Assembly (NCBI RefSeq): GCF_004349245.1
Contig: NZ_SMLC01000026.1
Coordinates: 1-61,794, forward strand
Length of the DNA: 61,794 bases
DNA from: Actinomadura sp. 6K520
GTDB lineage: Bacteria > Actinomycetota > Actinomycetes > Streptosporangiales > Streptosporangiaceae
Direction: 5' to 3'
Each line of letters begins with the position of its first letter. Position 1 is the stretch's first letter. A model generated the notes under the pieces. It did no database searches, was not told the origin of the DNA, and was given only the letters and a program-made list of their open reading frames with translations. Below are positions 17,972 to 26,093 of this stretch, in pieces. A program made the translations under genes and the position numbers.

Positions 17972-19597
17972 TCAGCCGAGTTTCGGGGTGGCGCGGTCGA
18001 TGATCGGGGCGAGGTCCAGACCTTGCGGGAGGGTGCCGAAGGCGGCTCCCCAGTCGCCAGCGAGGCGGGTTGCGCAGAAGGCGTCCGCGACGGCCGGGTG
18101 GCCATGCCTGACCAGCAACGATGCCTGAAGAACGAGGGCCAGGCGCTCGGCTACTCGGCGGGCGCGGAGTTCGATCGTTGCGGTGTCGGTGAAGGCGTCC
18201 TTGGCGTCCTGGACGGCTGCGTCCAGGCGCTTGTCGGCTCCTTGGGCGAGGTCGACCTCGCCGAAGAACGCGTCCAGGGTCTGCGGCTCGCGTAGGATCG
18301 CGCGGAGGAGATCGAGTGCCGCGACATTGCCGGAGCCCTCCCAAATGGAGTTCAGGGGGGATTCGCGGAACAGGCGGGGCATTCCCGACTCCTCCACGTA
18401 GCCGTTGCCGCCCAGGCATTCGAGGGCCTCGGCGGCGTGCGCGGGCCACCGCTTGGTGATCCAGTACTTGCTGACCGCGAGGCCGAGCCGCTTGAACGCC
18501 GTCTCGGTCTCGTCCCCGCGCACCGACCGGTCCGTCGCGCCCGCCAGGCGCAGCATCGTGATCGTGGCGGCCTCAGACTCGATCGCCAGGTCCGCGAGGA
18601 CGTTGCGCATCAGCGGCTGGTCGATGAGGTACGCGCCGAACGCCCTGCGGTGGGCGGCGTGGTGGGCGGCGGACGTGACGCCGTGCCGCATCCCCGACGC
18701 CGCGCCGATCACGCAGTCCAGCCGGGTCATGTTGACCATCTCGATGATGGTCGGCACCCCGCGGCCCTCGTCGCCGACCCGCCAGGCGACCGCGTTCTCG
18801 TACTCCACCTCGGAGGACGCGTTGGACCTGTTGCCGAGCTTGTCCTTCAGCCGCATCAGCCGCATCGGGTTCAGCTCGCCGTCCGGCAGGACGCGGGGGA
18901 CCATGAAGCAGGTGAGGCCGCCGGGTGCCTGGGCGAGCGTCAGGAACACGTCGCACATCGGGGCGCTGGTGAACCACTTGTGGCCGACGAGGCGGTAGGT
19001 TCCGTCCGGCTGCGGGGCCGCCTCGGTGGTGTTGGCGCGGACGTCCGAGCCGCCCTGCTTCTCCGTCATCGACATGCCGGCGAGCAGCGCGTTCTTCGTC
19101 AGCGGGGCGCGCAGCCCGTAGTCGTACTCCCGCTTGGCGAGGAGCGGCTCGTACCGCGCCGCGAGCTCGGGGGACCGCCGCAGCGCAGGGACGGCCGCGT
19201 ACGTCATCGAGATCGGGCAGCCGTGGCCCGCGTCCACCCGCCAGGTGTAGAACTTGGCGGCCCGCGCGACGTGGGCGCCGGGACGCGGGTCGGACCACGC
19301 CGAACCGTGCAGCCCGTGCGTCACCGCGACCATCATCAGCTCGTGCCAGGCCGGGTGGAACTCGACCTCGTCGATCCGGTGCCCGTACCGGTCGTGGGTG
19401 CGCAGCACGGGCGGGTGCTCGTTCGCGAGGCGCCCCCACTCCTGCGCCCGCTCCGTGCCCGCCAGCCGGCCGAGCTCGCGCACCTCGGCCTCGGCCCATC
19501 CGGCGCCCTCGCGCCCCAGCCCGTCCAGCAGGACCGCCTCGTCGGCCACGTCGTGCCCGGCGAGCGGGGGGACCTGATTGAAGACCTCGTGCGTCAC
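17972..19597 (-). CDS. AidB-type acyl-CoA dehydrogenase
   Basis: A 541-aa protein. It has the extended N-terminal region of the AidB/isovaleryl-CoA dehydrogenase-like group ('NQVPPLAGHDVADEAVLLDG'), then the flavin-binding 'AGMSMTEKQGGSDVRANTT', 'GHKWFTSAPMCDVFLTLAQA', 'RLKDKLGNRSNASSEVEY' and the C-terminal helical domain with 'ECLGGNGYVEESGMPRLFRE' and 'IWEGSGNVAALDLLRA'. AidB proteins are FAD enzymes linked to protection from alkylation damage; dehydrogenase activity in vivo is uncertain. The GTG at 19597 has GGGAG 7 nt upstream. It is monocistronic, convergent with the SMI1 gene. Confidence 0.92.
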   Translation of the reverse strand: MTHEVFNQVPPLAGHDVADEAVLLDGLGREGAGWAEAEVRELGRLAGTERAQEWGRLANEHPPVLRTHDRYGHRIDEVEFHPAWHELMMVAVTHGLHGSAWSDPRPGAHVARAAKFYTWRVDAGHGCPISMTYAAVPALRRSPELAARYEPLLAKREYDYGLRAPLTKNALLAGMSMTEKQGGSDVRANTTEAAPQPDGTYRLVGHKWFTSAPMCDVFLTLAQAPGGLTCFMVPRVLPDGELNPMRLMRLKDKLGNRSNASSEVEYENAVAWRVGDEGRGVPTIIEMVNMTRLDCVIGAASGMRHGVTSAAHHAAHRRAFGAYLIDQPLMRNVLADLAIESEAATITMLRLAGATDRSVRGDETETAFKRLGLAVSKYWITKRWPAHAAEALECLGGNGYVEESGMPRLFRESPLNSIWEGSGNVAALDLLRAILREPQTLDAFFGEVDLAQGADKRLDAAVQDAKDAFTDTATIELRARRVAERLALVLQASLLVRHGHPAVADAFCATRLAGDWGAAFGTLPQGLDLAPIIDRATPKLG

Positions 19598-19768
19598 CGT
19601 GCCGCTCCCACGCGCTGCTCAAATGATGTTCACTCCGCTGCCACGCAGGATACAGAACCGGGTTCGGGCAACCATTGATCCTGCCCGTACCCCCGCCGGA
19701 GGTCCATCCTCCTCAAGTGGTGAGGCGATCTCGTCCGCGCGGCGGATTGTCCCGCCCCCGCGGGGGCA

Positions 19769-19774
19769 TACCTT
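19769..19774 (+). promoter_or_regulatory. Putative -10 box (TACCTT)
   Basis: TACCTT ends exactly 7 nt before the ATG at 19782, fitting the leaderless pattern seen across the window. Confidence 0.45.
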
Positions 19775-19781
19775 CGGAAGC

Positions 19782-20534
19782 ATGAGTCAGTCCAGTCCGC
19801 AGCCTGAGCGGCCGTCCCCGTGCCGCCCGCGGGACCGGCGGCAGGACCTGTACCCCGACCGGCCCGGCACCGACGACTCGCTCGACGCGGCCCCCGGAGG
19901 CGCGCCGTCCCCGGGCGGGAAGGCGGGGCCGGACGCGATGCGGGCCTCCGACGCCGAGCGGGAGGCCGTCGTCGAGCGGCTGCGGATCGCCTCCGTCGAG
20001 GGGCGGCTCACCTTCGAGGAACTGACCGAGCGCAGCGAGGCCGCCTACGCGGCCGTCACCCGCGGCGAACTCGACCGCATCACCGATGACCTGCCCGGCA
20101 TGGGCGCCCCCGGCGCCAACCCCGCGCCCCGCCAGGTCCAGCGCAAGTTCAGTGCCGTGATGGGCGACTGCACGGAGCGCCTCGTCGGACGCATCGACGG
20201 CCCGCTGGAGGCGCTGGCGGTCATGGGCGACGTGCAGCTCGACCTGCGCGGCGCCCAAGTCCCCACCGGCGAGATCAGCATCTCCGCCACCGCCGTGATG
20301 GGCGACGTGAAGATCATTGTCCCGGACGGCGTCAGCGTCGTGCTGTCCGGCCACGCCTTCCTCGGCGACCGCAAGGTCAACGTCCGGGAGGCGCAGCCGG
20401 GCGCCCGGGTGCCCGTCGTCCGCGTCACCGCCCACGCCGTCATGGGGGACATCAAGATCGTCGACGATGAGCACCACGCGCCGTTCCGCCGCGCCCTGAC
20501 GGACTGGTGGCGCGACCGCCGGCCGCCCGGCTAG
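19782..20534 (+). CDS. DUF1707 and LiaF-like cell-wall-stress-response domain protein
   Basis: A 250-aa protein with no membrane segment. Residues about 1-50 are Pro/Gly/Asp-rich and disordered. DUF1707 follows: 'MRASDAEREAVVERLRIASV' then 'EGRLTFEELTERSEAAYAAV'. The C-terminal half is a beta-repeat region with five related turns: 'AVMGDCTE', 'AVMGDVQL', 'AVMGDVKI', 'AFLGDRKV' and 'AVMGDIKI'. This is the pattern of the LiaF-like C-terminal domain linked to envelope stress sensing. The function is inferred from domain type only. Its stop shares CTAG with the convergent small gene. Confidence 0.87.
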   Translation: MSQSSPQPERPSPCRPRDRRQDLYPDRPGTDDSLDAAPGGAPSPGGKAGPDAMRASDAEREAVVERLRIASVEGRLTFEELTERSEAAYAAVTRGELDRITDDLPGMGAPGANPAPRQVQRKFSAVMGDCTERLVGRIDGPLEALAVMGDVQLDLRGAQVPTGEISISATAVMGDVKIIVPDGVSVVLSGHAFLGDRKVNVREAQPGARVPVVRVTAHAVMGDIKIVDDEHHAPFRRALTDWWRDRRPPG

Positions 20535-20764
20535 CGGCGGCGGGAGTCGTCGTGGCGTTCGGCCTCCGCGACGCCCTCCTCGTCGGGCGGGAGCGTGTCG
20601 GGGTGCTCGACGTCCACGCCCGGCGTGCCCGTGCCGCTGGTCGTCTCCCCGGCCGGGGCGGTGCGGCCCCGGGCGTCGGAGCGCTCGTTGACCGGCGCGA
20701 ACTCGCGGTCGTGGGTCTCTTCCGGCTCGTGTCCGAGATCTTCCCGTTCCATGGGAGGCCGCAT
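20531..20764 (-). CDS. 77-aa acidic, disordered hypothetical protein
   Basis: A highly charged, low-complexity protein rich in Glu, Asp, Arg and Pro ('EDLGHEPEETHDREFAPVNE', 'VEHPDTLPPDEEGVAEAERH'), with no hydrophobic core. The start is uncertain: ATG 20764, or the ATG at 20752, which gives 'MEREDLG'. It ends in the CTAG shared with the DUF1707 gene. It is probably a real small protein, since the opposite frames look like shadows, but no function can be assigned. Confidence 0.5.
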   Translation of the reverse strand: MRPPMEREDLGHEPEETHDREFAPVNERSDARGRTAPAGETTSGTGTPGVDVEHPDTLPPDEEGVAEAERHDDSRRR

Positions 20765-20819
20765 ACCCGGCCAGCGGCGCGTCGAACGCCCCCGGCCGGC
20801 CCCGTGCGACCGGGTGCCG

Positions 20820-21554
20820 TCAGACCGCCGTGGCCGCGGTGGACGTGACGAGCGCCTCGTCGTAGCGGCGGAGGATCAGGTCGGCGACCTCCGGGGCCGC
20901 GCCGAGGACGGGCGACACCGCGGCGGCGCCCGCGGCCAGCGCCGCGTTCCTGACCTTGTCGGCGAAGTAGCCCGGCGCCAGGAAGTACGACGCCACCGCG
21001 ACGCGGGGAGCGCCCGCGTCCAGCAGGGCCGTCACCGCCGCGGCCGGTCCGGGGCCGGTGCCGGACGCGTAGGCGGGGACCACGCCCCACCAGCCGCGCG
21101 GCCGCCACTCGCGGGCGAGCCGAGCGATGGTCGCGTTGGCGGAGGCGTCGCTGGAACCCGCGGAGACGAGGACGACGGCCACGTCCGGATCACCGGGCTG
21201 CACTCCGGCTTCGGTCAGGCGGCGCTCCAGGGCGCCCGTCAGCAGCGGATGCGGGCCCAGCGTCCCGGCCGTGCGGAGCCGCAGCCGGGGGTGCCGCCCG
21301 CGCACCCGGTGCAGGACACCCGGGATGTCGGTCTTGCTGTGGTAGGCGGCGGTGAGCAGGAGCGGCAGCACGATCGTCTCTTCCGCGCCGTCGAGGGCGA
21401 GGCCGGCCACGACTCGGTCGGGCGCGGGCGGGCCGTGGTCGAGGAACGAGGCGTGCACCGGGAGCTCCGGGCGCCGTTCCCGGACCGCGCCGAGCAGGTC
21501 CGCGACGGTCGCGGCGGCCCGGGGGTCGCGGCTCCCGTGCGCCACCGCGACCAT
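20820..21554 (-). CDS. Sirohydrochlorin chelatase (CbiX/SirB-like)
   Basis: A protein of about 244 aa. The chelatase fold starts at 'VAVAHGSRDPRAAATVADLL', whose His is the metal-insertion residue. It has the second conserved His in 'LLTAAYHSKTDIPG' and a repeated second half with 'VVLVSAGSSDASANATIARL' and 'VASYFLAPGYFADKVR'. In this operon it should insert ferrous iron into sirohydrochlorin to make siroheme, the cofactor of the CysI-type reductase encoded upstream. The ATG at 21554 is used; a GTG at 21560, or one overlapping the end of cysH behind GGAAGG, are alternatives. It is the last gene of the sulfate reduction operon. Confidence 0.88.
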   Translation of the reverse strand: MVAVAHGSRDPRAAATVADLLGAVRERRPELPVHASFLDHGPPAPDRVVAGLALDGAEETIVLPLLLTAAYHSKTDIPGVLHRVRGRHPRLRLRTAGTLGPHPLLTGALERRLTEAGVQPGDPDVAVVLVSAGSSDASANATIARLAREWRPRGWWGVVPAYASGTGPGPAAAVTALLDAGAPRVAVASYFLAPGYFADKVRNAALAAGAAAVSPVLGAAPEVADLILRRYDEALVTSTAATAV

Positions 21555-21571
21555 CGGCACCGCCGGCCGGC

Positions 21572-22282
21572 TCAAAGGTGGATTCCGCACTCGACCTTCC
21601 CCATCCCGGCCCAGCGGCCGCTGCGGGGGTCCTCGCCGGGCGCGACCGGGCTCGTGCACGGCGCGCAGCCGATCGACGGGTAGCCGTCGTAGTGCAGGGG
21701 GTTGACGAGCACCCCGTTGTCCTCGATGTAGTTGTCCATGTCCTCCTGGCTCCAGTCCAGGATGGGGTTCACCTTGACCATCCCGCGCCTGCGGTCCCAT
21801 TCGACGACGCGGCGGTCGCGGCGGGTCGCGGTCTCGTCCCGGCGGATGCCGCTGAACCACGCCATGTAGCCCTCCAGCGCGCGGCCGAGCGGCTCGACCT
21901 TGCGCAGGTGGCAGCACAGGTCGGGGTTGCGGCCGAACAGCCGCGGGCCGAGGGCGGCCTCCTGCTCCTCGACCGTGCGCGACGGGGTGACGTTGACGAC
22001 GTTCACCGGGTAGACGGCCTCGACCGCGTCCCGGGTGCCGATCGTCTCGGCGAAGTGGTAGCCGGTGTCGACGAACAGCACGTCGATGCCGGGCTTCACC
22101 TTCGACACCAGGTGGATCAGCGCCGCGTCCGACATGGACGAGGTGAGGCAGATGCGGTCGCCGAAGGTGGCGGCGGCCCAGCGGATGATCTCCAGCGTGG
22201 GCGCGCCCTCCAGCGCGGCGGAGGCGGATTCGACGATGTCTTCCAGGTCAAGGGTAGGTCTGTCGGTCTCCAGAAGGGTCAC
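21572..22282 (-). CDS. cysH: Adenylylsulfate (APS)-type reductase CysH
   Basis: A 236-aa enzyme. The PP-loop region 'RICLTSSMSDAALIHLVSKV', then 'DTGYHFAETIGTRDAV', the double cysteine 'DLCCHLRKVEPL', the second pair 'GCAPCTSPV' and the C-terminal catalytic cysteine 'VECGIHL' are all present. The CC...CxxC set binds a [4Fe-4S] cluster and marks the APS-reducing type rather than the cluster-free PAPS reductase. It makes sulfite and AMP using thioredoxin. The GTG at 22282 has AAGGAG 8 nt upstream and overlaps the stop of the zinc-ribbon gene (GTGA). Confidence 0.95.
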   Translation of the reverse strand: MTLLETDRPTLDLEDIVESASAALEGAPTLEIIRWAAATFGDRICLTSSMSDAALIHLVSKVKPGIDVLFVDTGYHFAETIGTRDAVEAVYPVNVVNVTPSRTVEEQEAALGPRLFGRNPDLCCHLRKVEPLGRALEGYMAWFSGIRRDETATRRDRRVVEWDRRRGMVKVNPILDWSQEDMDNYIEDNGVLVNPLHYDGYPSIGCAPCTSPVAPGEDPRSGRWAGMGKVECGIHL

Positions 22283-22464
22283 CGAGGGATCTCCTTGCTC
22301 GTGGTGGCGGGAACACCGACACCGAGGAATTTCAACGTGAAGGAACGGACGCAGTCGGGGCAGAACCACGAACCGTGCTCCGCACGCGGTTCGAGGTGCT
22401 CTTCACCGCAGTAGGGGCAGTAGAACGGCGCCATCCGCTCGCCGCCCGGGGACGCCGCGCTCAC
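22279..22464 (-). CDS. Small zinc-ribbon protein inside the cys operon
   Basis: About 61 aa from GTG 22464, which overlaps the cysI stop (GTGA); the ATG at 22434 would give 51 aa. Two C-x-x-C pairs, 'FYCPYCGEEH' and 'SWFCPDCVRSF', form a rubredoxin-like or zinc-ribbon knuckle, followed by 'TLKFLGVG'. It overlaps the next gene, cysH, by four bases, so all three cistrons are translationally coupled. It may deliver electrons, bind iron-sulfur or metal, or help assemble the reductases. The specific role is not known to me. Confidence 0.8.
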   Translation of the reverse strand: MSAASPGGERMAPFYCPYCGEEHLEPRAEHGSWFCPDCVRSFTLKFLGVGVPATTSKEIPR

Positions 22465-24113
22465 TTGAGGTCCGCTTCGTCGGCGCGCTGCACCCACTCC
22501 GCGAACGTCTCGCCCTCGTCGCGCTGCTTGTCGTAGTTGCGGACGACGCGCTCGACGTAGTCGGTCAGCCCCGCCGAGGTGGTCTTCAGCCCGCGGACCT
22601 TCTTGCCGAACGTGGCGCCGAGCTGCCCGCCCAGATGGATCTGGAAGCCCTCGACCTGGTCGCCGTTCTCGTCCACGACGAGCTGGCCCTTCAGGCCGAT
22701 GTCGCCGACCTGGATGCGGGCGCAGGCGTTCGGGCAGCCGTTGACGTTGATGGTCAGCGGCTGGTCGAAGTCGGGGAGCCGCTCCTCCAGCTCGTCGATC
22801 AGGTCCATGGCGCGCTGCTTGGTGTCGACGATCGCGAGCTTGCAGTACTCGATGCCGGTGCACGCCATCGTGTGCCGCCGGAACGTGGACGGGCGGACCT
22901 GCAGGTCGTGCCTGGCCAGCTCGTCGGCGAGCGCCTCGGTGTTCTCCTCCGGGACGTCCAGGATCACCATCTTCTGCTCGATGGTGGTCCGCACCCGGCC
23001 GGAGCCGTAGCGGTCGGCCAGCTCGCCGATGACGCCGAGGATCTCGCCGCTCACCCGGCCGGCGCGCGGGGCGAACCCGACGTAGAAGTTGCCGTCCCGC
23101 TGCGGGCGGATCCCGACGTGGTCGCGGCTGGCGAGCGGGGCGGCGGGCTCCGGGCCGTCCGGCAGCGCGTACCCGAGGTACTCCTTCTCCAGCACCTCGC
23201 GGAACTTCTCCGCGCCCCAGTCCTTCACCAGGAACTTCAGCCGGGCGCGGCTGCGCAGCCGCCGGTAGCCGTAGTCGCGGAAGACCGAGGTGACGCCGTG
23301 CCAGACCTCGGTGGCCTGCTCGGGCTTGACGAACACGCCGAGGCTCTGCGCGAACATCGGGTTGGTGGACAGCCCGCCGCCGACGAACACCTGGTAGCCG
23401 GTCTCGCCTTCCTCGTTCACCACGCCCACGAACGCGATGTCGTTGATCTCGTGGACGGTGCAGTGCGAGGTGCAGCCCGACAGCGCCGTCTTGTACTTGC
23501 GCGGCAGGTTCGAGAACTCGGGGGAGCCGATGTAGCGGTCGTGGATGTCGCGCAGCTGCGGGGTCGCGTCGATGACCTCGTCGGCCGCGATCCCGGCCAG
23601 CGGGCAGCCGATGATGGTGCGCGGGACGTCCCCGCACGCCTCCATCGTGTGCAGGCCGACCGATTCGAGGGCCTCCCAGATCGCCGGGACGTCCTCGATC
23701 CGCACCCAGTGCAGCTGGACGTTCTGCCGGTCGGTGATGTCGGCGGTGCCGCGGGCGTACCGGGTGGAGATGTCGGCGATGGTGCGCAGCTGCGGGCCGC
23801 TCAGCTGCCCGCCGTCGATCCGCACCCGCATCATGAAGTAGCGGTCCTCGAGCTCCTCGTCCTCCAGCGCGCCGGTCCTGCCGCCGTCGATGCCGGGCTT
23901 GCGCTGCGTGTACAGGCCCATCCAGCGGAAGCGGCCGCGCAGGTCGGCGGGGTCGATCGAGTCGAAGCCGGTCTTGGAGTAGATGTCGATGATGCGCCGG
24001 CGGACGTTCAGGCCGTCGTCGTTCTTCTTGTTCTCTTCGTTCTTGTTGAGCGGTTCGCGGTAGCCGAGGGCCCACTGGCCCTCGGCCTTCTTGCGTTTGA
24101 TCGCGGGTGGCAC
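22461..24113 (-). CDS. cysI: Siroheme/[4Fe-4S] sulfite (or nitrite) reductase, ferredoxin type
   Basis: A 550-aa enzyme of normal length for ferredoxin-dependent sulfite reductases. The two half-domains are seen by 'GTADITDRQNVQLHWVRIED' and the cofactor cysteines: C418 and C424 in 'ACTGIEYC', C460 and C464 in 'NGCPNAC', which ligate the cluster bridged to siroheme. Siroheme-facing basic residues occur in 'GGGLSTNPMFAQSLG' and 'LSGCTSHC'. The reaction is six-electron reduction of sulfite to sulfide. Sulfite rather than nitrite is inferred from the operon with cysH. The start is GTG 24113. It is first in the operon, behind a short leader peptide. Confidence 0.94.
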   Translation of the reverse strand: MPPAIKRKKAEGQWALGYREPLNKNEENKKNDDGLNVRRRIIDIYSKTGFDSIDPADLRGRFRWMGLYTQRKPGIDGGRTGALEDEELEDRYFMMRVRIDGGQLSGPQLRTIADISTRYARGTADITDRQNVQLHWVRIEDVPAIWEALESVGLHTMEACGDVPRTIIGCPLAGIAADEVIDATPQLRDIHDRYIGSPEFSNLPRKYKTALSGCTSHCTVHEINDIAFVGVVNEEGETGYQVFVGGGLSTNPMFAQSLGVFVKPEQATEVWHGVTSVFRDYGYRRLRSRARLKFLVKDWGAEKFREVLEKEYLGYALPDGPEPAAPLASRDHVGIRPQRDGNFYVGFAPRAGRVSGEILGVIGELADRYGSGRVRTTIEQKMVILDVPEENTEALADELARHDLQVRPSTFRRHTMACTGIEYCKLAIVDTKQRAMDLIDELEERLPDFDQPLTINVNGCPNACARIQVGDIGLKGQLVVDENGDQVEGFQIHLGGQLGATFGKKVRGLKTTSAGLTDYVERVVRNYDKQRDEGETFAEWVQRADEADLK

Positions 24114-24257
24114 GGCGCGCGTCCTCGTCTGTGGTCGTGGGGGACGCGTAGCGCACCGGCAGTCTGAGGCAGCCGGCTCGACGCTGAGCAGGGTGATGTC
24201 AAAGGTGACGCCGATGCGCCACGCGCCCGCCTGAACTGGGGCTGCGTGGTCGGGGCG

Positions 24258-24335
24258 TCACCGACAGATCGCGCTGCGGACGCGCAGGAAGTCCACGTGC
24301 CGGCGCTTGGCCAGCAACGGGTCCGCAGCAGTCAT
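24258..24335 (-). CDS. 25-aa leader peptide upstream of the cys operon
   Basis: The ATG at 24335 opens a 25-codon frame ending in TGA at 24258. It includes 'RRHVDFLRVRSAICR', the H-V-D-L/F-x-R pattern with a cysteine near the end that is typical of actinobacterial putative leader peptides found before sulfur-assimilation and other genes. It lies 144 nt upstream of cysI on the same strand. The Cys codon near its end fits control by cysteine availability (ribosome stalling or attenuation), which is inference. It is too short for ordinary gene calling. Confidence 0.7.
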   Translation of the reverse strand: MTAADPLLAKRRHVDFLRVRSAICR

Positions 24336-24403
24336 ACCTGAACCATGACACGCGGTCTCGCGGGCTGTCCAGTGACGTCCGGCATGCGGACGGGTGACAT
24401 GCG

Positions 24404-24595
24404 TCATCCCTGCCGCCGCCAGTTCACCGGAGGCTCGCCCTCTTCACCGGTCACCGGGGTGCCGTCGCGGTCGCCGGCGGGGGTGTCCCGGCGCCCGTGC
24501 CCCGGCGTGGCCGGAGCGGGACGGTGCTGGCAGTCGCACCACGAGCCGCCACGGCACTCCCCGTGGCGGTGGTCTCGGCACGACCGGCAGATCAT
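24404..24595 (-). CDS. 63-aa Cys/His-rich small protein
   Basis: The N-terminal third is 'MICRSCRDHRHGECRG' followed by 'GSWCDCQHRP', a compact cluster of five cysteines and three histidines that probably binds zinc. The rest is disordered and rich in Pro, Gly and charged residues. The ATG at 24595 is chosen because the Cys cluster begins there; the frame is open to 24634. It diverges from the BrkB gene and is convergent with nothing. No function is assigned. Confidence 0.65.
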   Translation of the reverse strand: MICRSCRDHRHGECRGGSWCDCQHRPAPATPGHGRRDTPAGDRDGTPVTGEEGEPPVNWRRQG

Positions 24596-24813
24596 GTCTC
24601 CATTGTCGCCTATGAAGGCCGATGCCCGGTTCATCGGAAATGATCATGATCCGGATGACGTTCCCGGTCGTCGAAGCGGGTATGAGCGAGGGGATGCGCG
24701 GGGGACGGGCCACGCGCCCGCGCGACGGAAGGGCTGGGGAGGCGGTCGCGACGCGACGCGACGCGCGAGGCACCGAAATGGGCGAGGGGACATGTTCCGG
24801 ACCCGCAACGCTC

Positions 24814-24819
24814 TACGGT
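24814..24819 (+). promoter_or_regulatory. Possible -10 box (TACGGT)
   Basis: TACGGT ends 8 nt before the GTG at 24828 and supports that start over the ATG at 24792. Confidence 0.35.
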
Positions 24820-24827
24820 GGGGCGGT

Positions 24828-26054
24828 GTGACCACCGTCTCCGACGCCGAGGGCGTCCCGCCGCGCGGGGACTCCGAACAGGACGAGGGCCAGGGCAAGG
24901 GGCAAGGCGCCCCGGCCCCGGGCGCCGCCCACCCACCCGAAGGCCCGCCCGGCGACGCGCCTGAGAACTCGCCCGGCAACGCGCCCGGGGACGCGGACGA
25001 CGTCGCGGCGGAGAACGCCGACGGCCCCGGCGCGAGCGTCGCGAAGGCGCAGGGCGCCGGCGCGGAGCCGGCCCCGGCGCCGGGCATCGCCGCCCGGATT
25101 CGCGACCGCGCCCGTGCCGGGATCGGCGCGGCGGCCGGAGTCGTCTGGGCGCTCACCAAGGGCACCGCGGCCGGGGCGTTCCGCTACCGGGTGACCGGGC
25201 TGGCGGCCGAGGCCGCGTTCTTCGCGCTGCTGTCCCTGCCGCCGCTGGTCATCGGCCTGATCGGCACGATGGGGCACCTGCGGGGGCTGTTCCAGCCCGG
25301 CACCGTGACCGAGATCCGCACCTGGGTGATCGAACAGGCCCGGACGGTACTGACCGGCCCCGCGGTCGACACGGTGGTCGTGCCGCTGATCGACGACGTG
25401 ATCCGCGGCGGGAGCCCGGACATCGTGTCGCTGAGCTTCCTCCTGTCGCTGTGGGCGGGGTCGCGGGCGACGAACGTCTACATCGACACGATCAGCATCG
25501 CCTACGGGCTGTCCGGCATCCGCGGCGTGATCCGCACGAGGCTGCGCGCGTTCTTCCTGTACCTGATCGGCCTGCTGGTCATGCTGACCGTCATCCCGCT
25601 GCTGGTGGCGGGGCCCGCGCTGGTGCAGCAGGCGCTGCCGGAGAGCGCCGGGCTCGTCCAGGCGCTGTACTGGCCGGTCGTGGTGACCCTGTCGATCGTC
25701 TTCCTCGCGACGCTGTACCACCTGAGCGTCCCGGTGCGGACGCCCTGGTGGCGGGACCTGCCCGGAGCCGTCCTCGCGCTGCTCATCTGGATCGTCGGCA
25801 GCTTCGGGCTGCGGTACTTCCTCGCCGGGTCGCTCAGCGGCGTGTCGGTCTACGGGTCGCTGTCGGCCGCCATCGCCGTCCTCGCCTGGCTGTACGTGGC
25901 GGCGCTCGCGGTGCTGATCGGGGCCGCGCTGAACGCCGAGATCGACCGGCTGTGGCCGTCCGCCGACACCGCGCGGGCGCGGGCCGTCCGCGACGCGCGG
26001 GCCGGCGAGCCGGCGGGCGACGAGGACACGGAGAGCAAACGAAACCCCGCCTGA
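24828..26054 (+). CDS. YihY/BrkB-family integral membrane protein
   Basis: A 408-aa protein. Residues about 1-95 are a disordered Pro/Gly/Glu-rich cytosolic tail. The YihY domain then has six helices, including 'AEAAFFALLSLPPLVIGLIG', 'SFLLSLWAGSRATNVYIDTI', 'FFLYLIGLLVMLTVIPLLVA', 'LPGAVLALLIWIVGSFGLRY' and 'LSAAIAVLAWLYVAALAVLI'. The family is annotated as virulence factor BrkB or putative RNase BN, but no transport or nuclease activity is established. A GTG start is used. It is not obviously in an operon; the following gene has its own -10 box. Confidence 0.87.
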   Translation: MTTVSDAEGVPPRGDSEQDEGQGKGQGAPAPGAAHPPEGPPGDAPENSPGNAPGDADDVAAENADGPGASVAKAQGAGAEPAPAPGIAARIRDRARAGIGAAAGVVWALTKGTAAGAFRYRVTGLAAEAAFFALLSLPPLVIGLIGTMGHLRGLFQPGTVTEIRTWVIEQARTVLTGPAVDTVVVPLIDDVIRGGSPDIVSLSFLLSLWAGSRATNVYIDTISIAYGLSGIRGVIRTRLRAFFLYLIGLLVMLTVIPLLVAGPALVQQALPESAGLVQALYWPVVVTLSIVFLATLYHLSVPVRTPWWRDLPGAVLALLIWIVGSFGLRYFLAGSLSGVSVYGSLSAAIAVLAWLYVAALAVLIGAALNAEIDRLWPSADTARARAVRDARAGEPAGDEDTESKRNPA

Positions 26055-26079
26055 GGTCCTGATAAGGCAAAACATGTCG

Positions 26080-26085
26080 TAACCT
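26080..26085 (+). promoter_or_regulatory. Putative -10 box (TAACCT)
   Basis: TAACCT ends 8 nt before the ATG at 26094, which lacks a Shine-Dalgarno sequence. Confidence 0.45.
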
Positions 26086-26093
26086 CGCCTGAC

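Noticed and set aside
22279..24156. A 625-codon frame across cysI
   Set aside because: Only its last about 61 codons, after the cysI stop, encode a sensible protein (the zinc ribbon); the rest is an out-of-frame shadow of cysI.
24747..24766. GCGAC tandem repeat (three copies)
   Set aside because: Too short and too common in such G+C-rich DNA to be treated as a functional repeat.
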